From: Hirudo medicinalis
Lineage: Eukaryota; Annelida; Clitellata; Hirudinida; Hirudinidae
DNA: 64,000 nt
Direction of reading: 5' to 3'
Assembly (NCBI GenBank): GCA_011800805.1
Contig: MPNW01000103.1
Location: 65,236-129,235 of the forward strand
This document shows positions 49,755 to 62,600 of the stretch, piece by piece; positions within the stretch are counted from its first letter, which is position 1, and each line of letters starts with the position of its first letter. The position numbers and the translations under genes are program-made. The notes below the pieces were generated by a model that worked only from the letters and a program-made list of their open reading frames with translations, did no database searches and was not told where the DNA came from.

Positions 49755-51760
49755 TATAATAATATTATATTGCTTTTGTTATGATTACAGCATTTGTGAT
49801 GATGAAAATAAATATTATTATTTATTTTTTTATTTATTTTATTCACACGAGGTCAAAGGGCTTTCAGCCGCTTACATGACCAAGGAAAATGTAAACAAAC
49901 AAACAAAAAAACATTCGAGCAACAGACAAAAGGCACACGAAAAAGCTTAGAAATTAATTTGTCCCAAGAATTAAGTCATCTTAAAGTTCTTTAAATCTGA
50001 GGTATTGATTGAAGTTTAATTGCCGAATTGCAGAGTTGAAGCGGGTTAGGGTTGTAGAGTTAACAATATCAGTCGGTAAAGAGTTCCATGGTTTTACGAT
50101 GCGGTAGCAAAAGAAGTGTTTTGAGGTCTCGCAACGGAATTTTCCGGTTGTCAATTTGTGATTGTGGCCTCGGGTTCTATAACAGTTTGAGCTGATGAGA
50201 GGAATTGTGGTGTGAATAAGGTGATTTTTGATTTTGAAGCAGAGTGAGAGAGGTCAGCCAGCAAACGACGTTTTTCTAAGGAAGGTAGTTTGAGTAGTTT
50301 CAGTCTTTGCTTGTAGGGATGAGGGGACAGAATGGGGATGGCCTTGGTAAATCTCTTCTGAATTTTTTCTATCCTATCTGTAAGTGACTTCCTATGGGGA
50401 CTCCAGACAGGAGAGTTGTATTCCAGTATTGGCATGACATATGTGCAAAAGGCTTTCATGAGAATGTTTTGGTCTCTATCATTATTCTTCAATGATAATA
50501 ATTAATAATAATAATAACTAATAATAATAATTAAGTAATAATGGTAATTGGAATGCCCTTGCCACATTAATCAAATTATGTTTGTACCAATGACTTTTGT
50601 CACATCATTAACATGGTGTGGACAAAAACATAATAAATTGACATGTTATTAAATAATTTGTTATTAAATAATTATTCATTTCTGAGGAAATTATAAAATA
50701 CATAATTTATAATCACATAAAATAACAAAATAAGTATTTTATTATAATTATGATTAATTTATTTACTTTATTTATTTATTTAGAAAAAAATTAAAAAAAA
50801 AAGATCTTCATTACGCCATCCTGAAAAGTGCGTATCTTATGATTACAGGGAATTTTATGTTAGGGTATTATATTTAGCTTATGAATTTATGCGTGGATCT
50901 GCAAATAAAATGTCTGTGATAGGCGATAATCAGTGATAAGTGTCCATGGGCACAGAAAACTTTGTTGATCATTCGTGCGAAACTTCAAACACGACTCTTA
51001 CAACGTCACGGATGATTTACGTTCGGTCCACTGAGCCACACAACGTAATGAAAAACGAAATTCTTTAAATGTCTCGACTATATTTCCTGAATCGTGTTGC
51101 TTCACATTTCCTATGACACCCATTGGACTGACGCCGTTCATTGTTTTCTTTGCCTGTCTTTGAAATGTTAATCTTACTGTGACTTAGATTGAAAGTTCTT
51201 CCTTTTATAAAAAGTTCTTTTAATTTTTTTATTGTTTTAATAACATTCTAGATTTCACAGGTCAATGTGAAATGTGAAAGGGAGATGGTCCAAATAATTG
51301 TCCTACACATGAATTCATTCTTCAAAAACTAGTATCCCAAGTTATGAATATTCTTTTCGAGCTCTACTTCTAATGTGTATCCTCACCATAGTTAAAGTTA
51401 CAACCATTTACGAATGATCAGTGATGAGATCTTTGTAACAAGATAAAAGTTTCTTGAATATTTTTGCGAGTCAAATTAAGATTTCCTAAAATTCTTAAAG
51501 TTTCTCAGTAACCTCTTTGAAATTTGATTTAACAGATAATCAAAACTAAATTATAAAACTCAATTTTTATAATATAACATAGAAGTCAAAGTGTCTCGCG
51601 TTATTTCGTCAGTGAAAATGGTTTTAAAATATTTCTAATTACAAAATGAATAAAACATTTTTACTGTTATGAAATTTTATTTTTTATTTGCACGATGTAA
51701 TTGCTTACAATGTTTTATTTTTCAGTTTGTACACAAACATCGTTACAGCCAACCAATGTG
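48092..51760. other. intergenic region, tandem copy 2 to the collagen gene
   Basis: About 3.7 kb. Apart from the LINE fragment at 49720-50492 and AT-rich simple sequence I see no exon. A TTTTTCAG before 51726 may be the acceptor of a 5' untranslated intron of the collagen gene. Confidence 0.5.
49720..50492 (-). mobile_element. CR1/jockey-like LINE 3' fragment with TAA tail
   Basis: On the minus strand 50151-50492 encodes YVMPILEYNSPVWSPHRK and RFTKAIPILSPHPYKQRL. After a frameshift it continues with FFCYRIVKPWNSLPTDIV to about 49980. A TAA microsatellite at 49724-49757 lies where the element's 3' tail is expected. The same family is at 735-1150. Only the 5'-truncated end is present, as is usual for LINE insertions. 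Confidence 0.8.
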
Positions 51761-53515
51761 ATGGACCTGTTAAGAGCAACTTTCCTTATTTTTGCTGCCT
51801 CGGCCATCACAATCAGAGGTAGTGATTGATTTTTAGATATTTTAAGGTTTAAAGTTTAAATATCTTTTGTTTTTTCTTAAATTGATGAAAAGTTTGATAA
51901 TTACGAGTTTTCGAAGTAATGTTTTTATTTTTTATTAATTATATGGTTCTTGAAAAAAGTTCTTTTAATGACCGAACATGACGAAGTCTTTTAAAGTTGT
52001 GTAAACGTCAACCTTATATTCTCCCCTTTTAAAGAATACTACTGAAATAGTAAATAATAAGTTAAATTCTAACAATCGAAATCCTTACACCACAAAAGCG
52101 AATCCATGTTGCTCGGACACGGTGTTCGTGCTTGACCTCTCAAGCGGGTGTCCTGATGAAGGTGATGAATGCAACAACTGGAAAGTGACGAAGTCCTTCG
52201 TGAAGGAAATGATTGCAAATGCTGAGCTTGGATCATCCGAATGCCTCGTGGGATTGGTCTTTAAGTCTACAGTTTTATGGACTCTAGACAAGTATGGGAA
52301 ATTATTGCGATGCTATTTTTTCTGTATTTTAAGACATAAAAAATTAATCATTTTATTGATCGCATGTGCCCAACATACTGACATTAATAAAGTCAATGCA
52401 AATAATATTAGTAATAATATTATTTTTGTTATATTATTAAGTTCTGTTTGTTTCTATTTTAGATATCAAGACAAGACATCACTAGCGGAAGCTATAGAGA
52501 ATCTTCAGTATGAGGATGGACCCAATGTCGTGGCAGACGAGTTAAGACTCGTGAGAAGCGAGGTGTTCTCCAAAAGTGGAGACAGACCTGACTTCCAAAA
52601 CGTTGTCATTCTTATCACAGATGGCCTTCCCGCTGTCATAGGAAAGGATTTATCCGATGAATTGGAGAAAGTTAAGGCTGGAAATATTAAAATATTCGCA
52701 GTGGGAATATCAGACGGAGTTGATGAGAAATCTTTGGAAGAAATCTCATCATCACCTCAACAGGTGGATCAATTGTTTGATTTAATTAGTTATAATTCAT
52801 TTATTAATTCGGTTATGCGACACATTACATAACATCACATTACATTACTAACATTACAAAGTTTGAGTGTTCTATATTAATGATTCACTGGCTTTGACGC
52901 TTTTGGAGAATAAAGTTTATTTAAATGATTAAAGGTCATTTTTGATCTTTCTAATCAGATTTTATAATACATATTACATATTGTATATATATTATATATA
53001 TATATATATATATCTAATTAGAATGAGTCAACTTTGAAGTTGGTTTAAATATCTAGATTGCTAAGAAGATAAACAGAGTTGAGTTGGTTCTATTTACAAA
53101 GTTGATGATCTTAATTTTTTAACAGAGAAATGTCAATTATTTTCCAATGCCCAACTTCGAAAGCCTCGTTGGCATCAGACCCAAGTTACAGGAATCAGTT
53201 TTCGAATGTCAAAGTTCGTCTATTAATGGCTATATTTTCAAATGCATGCTAACGCATTTTTAACTTATCTTGTTGCTTATTATAACGTCTTATATTTACG
53301 CAAGGTATAATATCTAAAATATATTATTCAATTAAAAATATGAATTACAATTATATCTTATACTGCATATTACTTTATAGAAGTTTTATTATCGTTTCTT
53401 GTTGTGCAATAAAGTTACAGAACCAAAGTCACAAACACCCGAAAAAATTGAAGATCCCGTCGCTCAGCAACAAGGTGCCATTGGTTATACAGGAGCAACA
53501 GGTATGGCGTAGCAA

Positions 53516-53601
<86 letters not shown>

Positions 53602-56600
53602 CAACTGCATTATCTACTATATTATCACTTTACGTCATAAACAAAGTTTCAATATAAATTTCCACTATATACTGTAAATATTTGCACTACGCAGGTGCTA
53701 CAGGTATGTCAGGCGGAGTTGGAGGCAAAGGACCCCCAGGTGCTACCGGAATGACAGGATCACGTGGAAGAACAGGTGTTCCAGGGTTAGCAGGAGGCAC
53801 TGGTTACACTGGAGTGCGTGGTCGCACTGGTGTTGGAGGAAACCCAGGTGAATTATATAATTATTTGTTTATTATTATGATTAATAATCAATATTTCCCA
53901 TAAAAACAAAATCAAAATTCTCCATTAAGTGAGTTACAGTTACTATTTATTAGATTATGTTTTGAGAAGCACATCAACCTCGTGAAGGGTTCAAACCAAA
54001 GAAACCAATGCTATAAAATTACATCAATTGCATAGGCCTACCAAGTCTTGATGTTGAACACTTGAATCCAACATGTAAAAATGTTAAATTATGTTAAATT
54101 TTAAAAAGATTAAAAGATTCTAGAACAGGTTCGTAGGAGATCAATTGATCAATTTCATAACTTATTTCATAACTCATTTCATAACTGATACCATAAGCTA
54201 TCGCAGACGAAAATTTTCCATTAATTTATTACAACTGTGGCAGCTTAAGTGTTACTCAATCTCACATTCCAGGCTACCCTGGATCTCCTGGTTCGCAGGG
54301 ATTTCCAGGCCCACCGGGTTCACCAGGACAAGTTGGGCCTGCTGGTCCCGCAGGGAGAGAAGGTCAATCATTTCCAGGGGCTGTGGGATTACCGGGTGAT
54401 ACAGGTGACAATAAAATATAATACTTTGAGTTATTCATATCTTTATGTATCAGTTATTTAATGATGATTTATTTATATTTAACTTTTATTTTTATACATT
54501 TTAAAAATAAATTTAAATAATTTATTTAAGTTATTTATGGATTAGTTAGTTGATCATATCTAACTATTAAAACCATATATTGATTAATATTATTTATTTA
54601 CCGCTTCATGTAGTCATCAGCTTTACGGAGATATCGCAATTGCTTTCTTAGGTCAGACAGGACCAACCGGTTACCAGGGCCAACCCGGATACCCTGGATC
54701 AGCAGGTTTTCCGGGTCAACCTGGCCCATCTGGTAATATTGGATCAAATGGAGCCACAGGGCCTACAGGCAGTAGGGGGAGAACTGGAGTTCCAGGCGTG
54801 CCTGGAAGAACTGGTTAGTTGAGAAATATGCCTCACGATCTTTATGAACTTCAAATGATGGTAAAAGTAGCAATGGTGACGATGTTGTTTTTGATAATGA
54901 TGCTGCTTATGTTGGTGATGATAATTAAATTAAACCAGCCGTTCAATCGAAATTGATTTAAAGCTGTGGTGATTGCAAAATGTATTTTTTCACATTCACG
55001 TGTGTTCCTAAATTATGTATTATATTTCTTACATATATTTCGAAGTCAAGTTTATTAATTTATCCAAAACAACTAAATTATGTTCAAATGCTGATTTAAC
55101 CTGGCAATAATATGTTACCGTCATCATATTCGGAACTACTTTGTGCGATCATCTGACAATCAAAAATAATGTCTTCGTTTTAGAAATCGACTTCATTCTG
55201 ATCAAGCCAGCATTTAAATACATTTAAATTGTTCTCTATGAAATGCTTAGGACCCCACACATATTCTACAACACCACTCCAAATTATATCTTCAACGTCT
55301 TTGTCTAAATTTTCATACACAGCTTATTTGTTACGTAATCGTGTGTTGGTAGTCCATTTAAGTGGGAGGTCCCTTGGGACTGACCACTGGAACAACAGCG
55401 AATGTCATTCATCTATTTTTGATTTTGGTTTTGCCACTTATTTTATTCTCACATGTTATTCTTGAAATAAATAAAGACAAATAATTTACCTAAATGTTGC
55501 AAGTCACTTCACCCACACGACAGGCCTGTCTGGCAACCGAGGCCAAGACGGATACACTGGAAGTTCTGGAGCAACCGGTCCCACTGGACCACGAGGGTTT
55601 ACTGGGAACTCGGGGAACATTGGAGCAAACGGACCTGCAGGTTCTCCAGGAAATGCCGGAGCTCAGGGAATTCCGGGGCGAACTGGTGCTGTTGGTGCAA
55701 CAGGTAAAATAAATAACTTTGATTGTATTATCTGCTTTGCAAATATTGCAATAACTAATCAATAATAATAATAATGATGCCTATTGTCTATTTTCTTAAT
55801 CAAAATTATTTCCAAGATCCAACACTCGCAGTCGCTGATTAATTGATGATATGTAGATAAACTCTTATGTGTATATCTGCTGATATCCACAAACATCTGT
55901 TGATGATATAGATGAATATTTGGAATATAAAGAGAATATCTAGATTAGGAGCGAATATTAGGCAGATGTTAAAACCTCACGCTTATAATTATCGTTATCG
56001 AAAAGTAATTGTTCAAGATATTACTTTTCAGGCTTCACGGGTAACAGCGGTTCTCCCGGTTATGCAGGACCTAGCGGGCCTTCAGGGAACCTTGGTCCCA
56101 GCGGCAACATGGGACAGACTGGTTCGATTGGCCCAATAGGTCCTGTAGGAGTTCCCGGAATTGGAATTCCTGGATCTCCAGGTCCACAAGGCTCTCCTGG
56201 ATTCACTGGAAATTCAGGACTACCTGGAGCCCCTGGTTCTCAGGGACCCAGGGGAAGGACCGGTACTAACGGGGGAACAGGTTGATCATTTTATTTTTGA
56301 AATATTTCCTGCTCCGATATTTAATTAGGCAGATTTGCAAAAGAGTTAATGTCGTTGTATTTGATTTTAATTCGTTTAACTGCAACAAACTTTCTTGAGT
56401 TATTTTGGAGCATTTTCAATTTAAAGCAAATATGCTACCTAATCTCATAACTTATTAGAGATTTTTAATGGTTCGTTATCTTATTTTTCTAGGCTACACT
56501 GGTAATCCTGGGCAGCAAGGTAATAGAGGAGGTAATGGACCACAAGGTCCAAGAGGAGCACCTGGACCACTTGGACAAATTGGAATTAGTGGTCCTGCAG

Positions 56601-59600
56601 GAGTACCAGGTGCCCCTGGTTGGAATGGTGATGTTGGTCCGAAAGGATTTCCTGGTGACACTGGACCGACTGGTAAATTAATTAATAATCTAGTTGATTT
56701 ATTTGTTAAAAAATCATAAATCCCAATTTTAAAATTTTCTAAGGTCAGCCAGGGTTTGATGGATTCCCAGGAGGCATCGGTATAACAGGGCCTCCTGGGG
56801 CTTCAGGTTTCATAGGTCTTCCTGGAGCTGCAGGACTGCCAGGCATTAGGGGAGACACAGGTCCTCGAGGACCACCTGGTGCAAATGGTGCAACAGGTGG
56901 TTCTGGACCTCTGGGATTTACTGGTGCTCCCGGATTACCTGGATCCACGGGTTACACGGGATTCAGTGGCGTACGGGGCAACTCAGGAAATCCAGGCCCA
57001 GGTGGTGGATTTGGATCACCAGGGAGTGTAGGAGTTCCTGGAGTTCCAGGATATCCTGGCCCAGCAGGTATTTCAAAATGTTTCACAAAAATATTATTTT
57101 ACCAATTAAGAAAATATTAAAAATATTTAAATGTCTGGATTTATTAACTTTGTTATTTTATCAGACCAATGGGTGCATCAGGGTCGAGAGGTTTCAATGG
57201 GTCACCAGGATTCCCGGGAGCCGCCGGGACGATGGGCTCTACCGGTCCAATTGGATATGCAGGATTCCCTGGAGAGAGGGGTTATCCTGGGACTCCTGGC
57301 AAAACTGGTAAGATACGGTTATTCTGGTTCAGAAATTATCACTAAATGATAAAAATTGTGAAGCAGTTAACAGTCCGTTATTACTTGTCACAATTATTAA
57401 CTGTCATTTTTAACGATTAATTAAGAAATGCATCTTTTCAATTTTTAGGCTTAGTCGGAAATATAGGACCCCTTGGTCCTAGGGGTTTTCAGGGGATTCC
57501 AGGTAATAGAGGAAGTGATGGGTCAAGTGGTGGTCCTGGACAACCGGGTTCTCCAGGTGCCTCTGGCTTTACTGGATTCACTGGACCCTTGGGCGCACCA
57601 GGAATTAAGGGAGGTCGGGGAAAAACAGGTTAGCAGCTATTATTACTGCAAATTATTTGCAAGGAAATATTACATCTGCATAATTCATTAAATACCTCAG
57701 AAGTTTAATAAAAGTAATACGAAATCTGTTGAATCAACAAATCTGCATCATGGTCATCACGAAAAGTGTTTAAAGATTAATTTGCTAAAAAAAAAAACTC
57801 TTAATGTCAACCACAAGTTCATTTAATCTATGTTTAATTATTAGGTGCGGTTGGACCTTCTGGAAACATCGGATCTCCTGGGCCACCAGGTTTCCCAGGA
57901 TCAGCTGGTTCTTCTGGTGGTCAGGGACAACCTGGACTAAGAGGTGCAACTGGTTCTTCCGGGTACCCAGGCAGTATGGGATTCGGGGGAGTAATTGGCC
58001 AAAGAGGTCCACAAGGAAATCAAGGTCGGAAAAATTTATGGCTAATAAATATAAATTCTTTTTTAACAATAAGTTATAAAAGTAAATTTTTTCACAAAGA
58101 GAATTTTGGTTAGAAATCAAAACGCTCCAATAATTGCTGTTTGATTGAATTTTTATAATTTTTGTTTTTATCCGATTAGGAGCCACTGGTTTTTCGGGTC
58201 CCATGGGCCCACTTGGATTTCCTGGAGTTCCAGGTAACCTTGGGGGTCCGGGTTACCCAGGTGCGAACGGACAAATTGGTCGACCAGGAAATGCGGGGTT
58301 TCAAGGAATACAAGGACCTATAGGCTTCACTGGATTTACAGGATATTATGGTCAAACGGGTTGGTGATTATTTATTATCCACAAATTTATTTGATAATTA
58401 ATAAAATGTGAAATAAATTTTTAAAATATCCACGTAGAAAAAATGGGATTACAGAATAGATCTGCGTGATGTTGATGTCGAACAGCATGTTGTTTAATAT
58501 AATTAGATTACTTTTTAATTTATCTTAATTTGTTACGAGAGGAGGAGTTTGTTAATTTTTATAACCACGTAACTATGCAATGTTTGTTATCCTTCGAGTT
58601 CGTGCAAAAGAAAACTACCTTATTGTTAAATCGGAAATAAAGTAAGATTTAAATTTAAAAACATCATTTGCTTAACAAAATCATTCAGCACATTTTTTCA
58701 GTGTACATATATTTCGTTCACAACAGCCTTTTCAATACTGTATGAACGCATATTCTCAGAAGTGGTTCCTGGTTAAATTTAAACAATTTAAATAAATTAA
58801 GACAACTGAAAGGCTTCACATGGTCTTAGGTATGAAATAGATTTTTAAACTAAACAGCCGATCAACCAGCAATCTAAAAATAGTAATGATTCGTACAAAA
58901 TATAGTAAAAAATAATTAATGTGCTAACTTATTGGATCATTGTGCTGAGCAAGTGACATTATTTCATTTTTTCCTTCAAAAATGATCCAGGATTTCAAGG
59001 TCAACCGGGATTCAACGGAAATCCCGGCCCGATTGGAAATCCAGGAATTAGAGGTAAAACCGGGTACACTGGATTCACAGGGATGGTTGGAAGACCTGGT
59101 CCTTCGAACGCGGCTCCAGGACCCCCAGGTCCAGTCGGGCCAATTGGTTCGACTGGAAAAACAGGAGCAACTGGAGCATCAGGAGTTCCTGGCATTGGAA
59201 TTCCAGGTAAAATGCATTAGTTATTTGACATCAATACATTTAAATTGCAAAAAGAATAAAAAAATAACTGGCAACATCAATGTATCAATATCATTACCTT
59301 GACGATAACAACGTGCAGGTTGGCCGAATTGGTTGCGTTCATGCTTGCGGTCATAATGGCAACAGTCGAAATGTGTCGTGTTCACAACTCAGCCTTCACC
59401 GTCAGGGAGCGCCCTCGGGTAGGGGCGCTATGTAAATGTTAAACGATTACAAACCTTCACATCCTATTCGGATAAATAAGGCACTGAAAAGATTGGATAA
59501 ATACGAAACAACGTATCAATATCATCAGTTGAAATCATTATAATAATATAAGTTGTATCATCGTGGGTCGTTATTCATCATCTGTTTATTCATCACATAT

Positions 59601-62600
59601 AAAACATTTGTACAACTTACTAATCTAGAAGTTTATTTAATTAAAAATAAAAAAACTTATTTGTGTTTCTAGTCAAAATCGACATTTATTTTAAGGGATA
59701 GTTTTCTAAGACAATAGTCCTCAGTAGTACAAATACAATAGTAATACAAATTTCGGCCGTCGCGGGAATATTACACTTTTTGGATGCTTCAACAATTTGA
59801 AACCAAGAAATAAAGGGAAACATAAAAAGCAATGGTATCAGCAAATGCTATTTTTTCAATGCGAATGATAATATTTACTAATTCTATTCAATTTAATGTT
59901 TTTATGACAGAGCATTGTTGCCCGAGACATGAATTAAATATAAAAAAATAATCTATGCACATGATTAAAAATAATCTCTATATTATGCATTTTATGAGTC
60001 ACGAATTTACTTTTTATCTGGAATTAAGGCACCGTGGGTCAAATAGGACCGTCAGGAGATCCTGGTTCGAATGGCTACGCAGGGATACCTGGAGTACCTG
60101 GAGGGGTTGGAATAACTGGACAAACTGGATGGATGGGTCCTTCAGGGTTGCTTGGAGAGCGTGGAATGCCAGGTAAATTTTTCCTTGGAAATAACCAAAC
60201 CAATGACGATTAAATGTAATCACTTGATGTTTAGTACATAATTTATACCCACGCTGTAAATGAATGTCATTAAAGTAAAAACATTTTTAATCTTTAATGT
60301 ACTGTATAGGTCCTGGACTAAGAGGTAGATCGGGGGCGACTGGATTCACAGGCTTCAAAGGGTTCACTGGTCCATCAGGGATGCAAGGTCCAAAAGGCGT
60401 TCCAGGTCAACCCGCTTCTGGAGAAGTTGTTGATGTGCCCGCAGGTTAGGTGAAAGATTAATTAATATTTACAAATAAATAGATTATTATAATATTATAA
60501 TCTAAACTTAGATTATATTATGCATAACTTACTGATTGTGCCTACATAGAGCTTGCATGGATCAAATTATTGTTGCATCACAAGAAATTAATACTAATTT
60601 TATTTAAACAACGTCAATTTTATGCATCAAATCATGATTTAATTCTGAATGAAATAAAAGATTGAATTTGTTTGTTGTTTATGGCACTAATAAATTTTAA
60701 GATTTATTATTTGACAGCAATAACAAAGTAAATTGCATTTGTAACCAAACTGACATATATTTTTTATTTCAAATACGTTGGTTGAAGTCATTGAAACATC
60801 GAAAGAATATTTTCAGATGTTTGTGCTCCTCTCAATGAATGTCTGTTCAACAATGGCTGGTGTTCGCAAATCTGTGTCGATACTTTCGACAGCTATTACT
60901 GCGCCTGTAGACCAGGTTACAGCCTTCAAAACGTTCAACAGTCTTGTCCAAGTTAGTGAGACGAATTCAACTTTCTGCTTCGTTTCGCGAGAAACTTATG
61001 TCTAAAACAATAAGCTAAAACTGCGATGGTCTAAAAAAATAAAAATACAGAGAATTACTCTGCAGGAATTATCAATACTAAGTAATGTTTAAATGTAAGG
61101 TTCTTTTGGGAATATCCCAAATAAACCATTTGTGTTCCACTATTCTAGTTTTGCAGTAAGGGTTCAGGCTCAATCCTCTTGTTAGAGTGTAATAGTTTAA
61201 AATTAATAATTATTAACAGTAGATATCTAATTTAAAATTGTTTAAATAGTTATTAATAAATTAATATCCAACTAATAATAATATTAATAACAAATTGCTC
61301 AATAAATTAGTGAAATGAATATTAATAATAATTAAATCAGGATCAGCTCAATGCCAATCAGTCCAAAACGACGTAGTCTTCATTGTGGACAGCAGTTTTT
61401 CACTGTGTTCGTCATCGACACCTTGTTTCAAATACCAGAGGATGTTAGAACTCGTCAACAGCATCATCAACAACTTGAACGTAGGCACGGGCTTCACACG
61501 CGTGGGTTTGATGCTATTCTCGGGCACGAATAGCAACATATTCTTTCTCAATGCCTACACAGAGTTCGTATAGAGCAGTTTATTGATGCATTTTAGCAAA
61601 TAAATACTAATTTTGTTTAACTAAGGATGATTTTATAGTTCACATCATGAATCATTTGAAAGTGGTCAGCAACTAATAACTGAATTCTTTCGCTAAAACC
61701 AAAATCAACTCCTTTGACAGCGTGAATCAAATTACGAATGCCGTAACGAGGAGTCCATACATGGCCGGTTCTAACAATGTATTGAGTGGAGCCCTGAATT
61801 CTGCAAGGAACGTATTTTTCACTCCATCGAACGGTGATCGTCTGACGGCTCAGAACTTCATTGTCGTCATCGCAAACAGTGTGGCCGATGTCGCCTCTGC
61901 GGTCACCGAGGTAAGTCAAGCGGCATTGTTATCACAACCAAGGTTATTATAATTAATATTAACATCATTGCTAATATTAATTTATTAGATTTACTTGCGT
62001 TATCCTGAATAGCTTCTTACTGCAAAAACGAAAACAAGTTTAGTAGATTTCATGATTAAGTGACAAGATTATTAGTATTGTTATTGTTGTTATTGTTGTT
62101 ATTGTTATTGTTGTCATTGTTATTACTTACACCGATTCATCCAACGAAACTTAGTAAATCTTTACGAACTTAGTAGGACCAATTTGAAGAGATTTTTAAC
62201 TCGAATCCGGTGCTTTAACATTAATTTGATGATCCAAAATACGTTTGCACCTTTTTTTATACAATCCTTTTTAGTGAAACTGTGGTCAGTAATAATCAAT
62301 TTGCAATAATTGCAATAATCTCTTGCAATAATCAATAAAATAATGAAATGTAAATCAGTCATTCAAAGATTCACCATTTCAGAGACAGCAGAATTGTTTT
62401 TTTTTCTTCCAATGGGAGCTATTTCAATAAATTTATAATAAGAAATAAAAGCAAGATCAGAAGTTCTCACAAAACATGTTTACGATCAACAGGTTCAGGC
62501 AGCCTCGCAGCAAGGGATAATAACTTTAATGGTGGCTTTGTCAAGCAGTATTTCTGAAAACGACCTCATATCGCTGGGGTCGTACCCTCTGGCCCCCTAC

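Noticed and set aside
53340..53657. 105-codon open frame with a long Ile run
   Set aside because: The Ile run is the TTA/ATT microsatellite read in frame. The real exon inside it is 53421-53501 in another frame.
56745..56948. Minus-strand Pro/Gly-rich open frame resembling collagen
   Set aside because: It is the reverse complement of Gly-X-Y codons (GGN/CCN symmetry), a shadow of the plus-strand collagen exon.
57165..57181. Earlier acceptor (TTTTATCAG) for the collagen exon at 57182
   Set aside because: It puts the Gly-X-Y frame out of phase with the preceding exon. The acceptor at 57180-57181 restores phase and gives a 126-bp exon, a multiple of 9.
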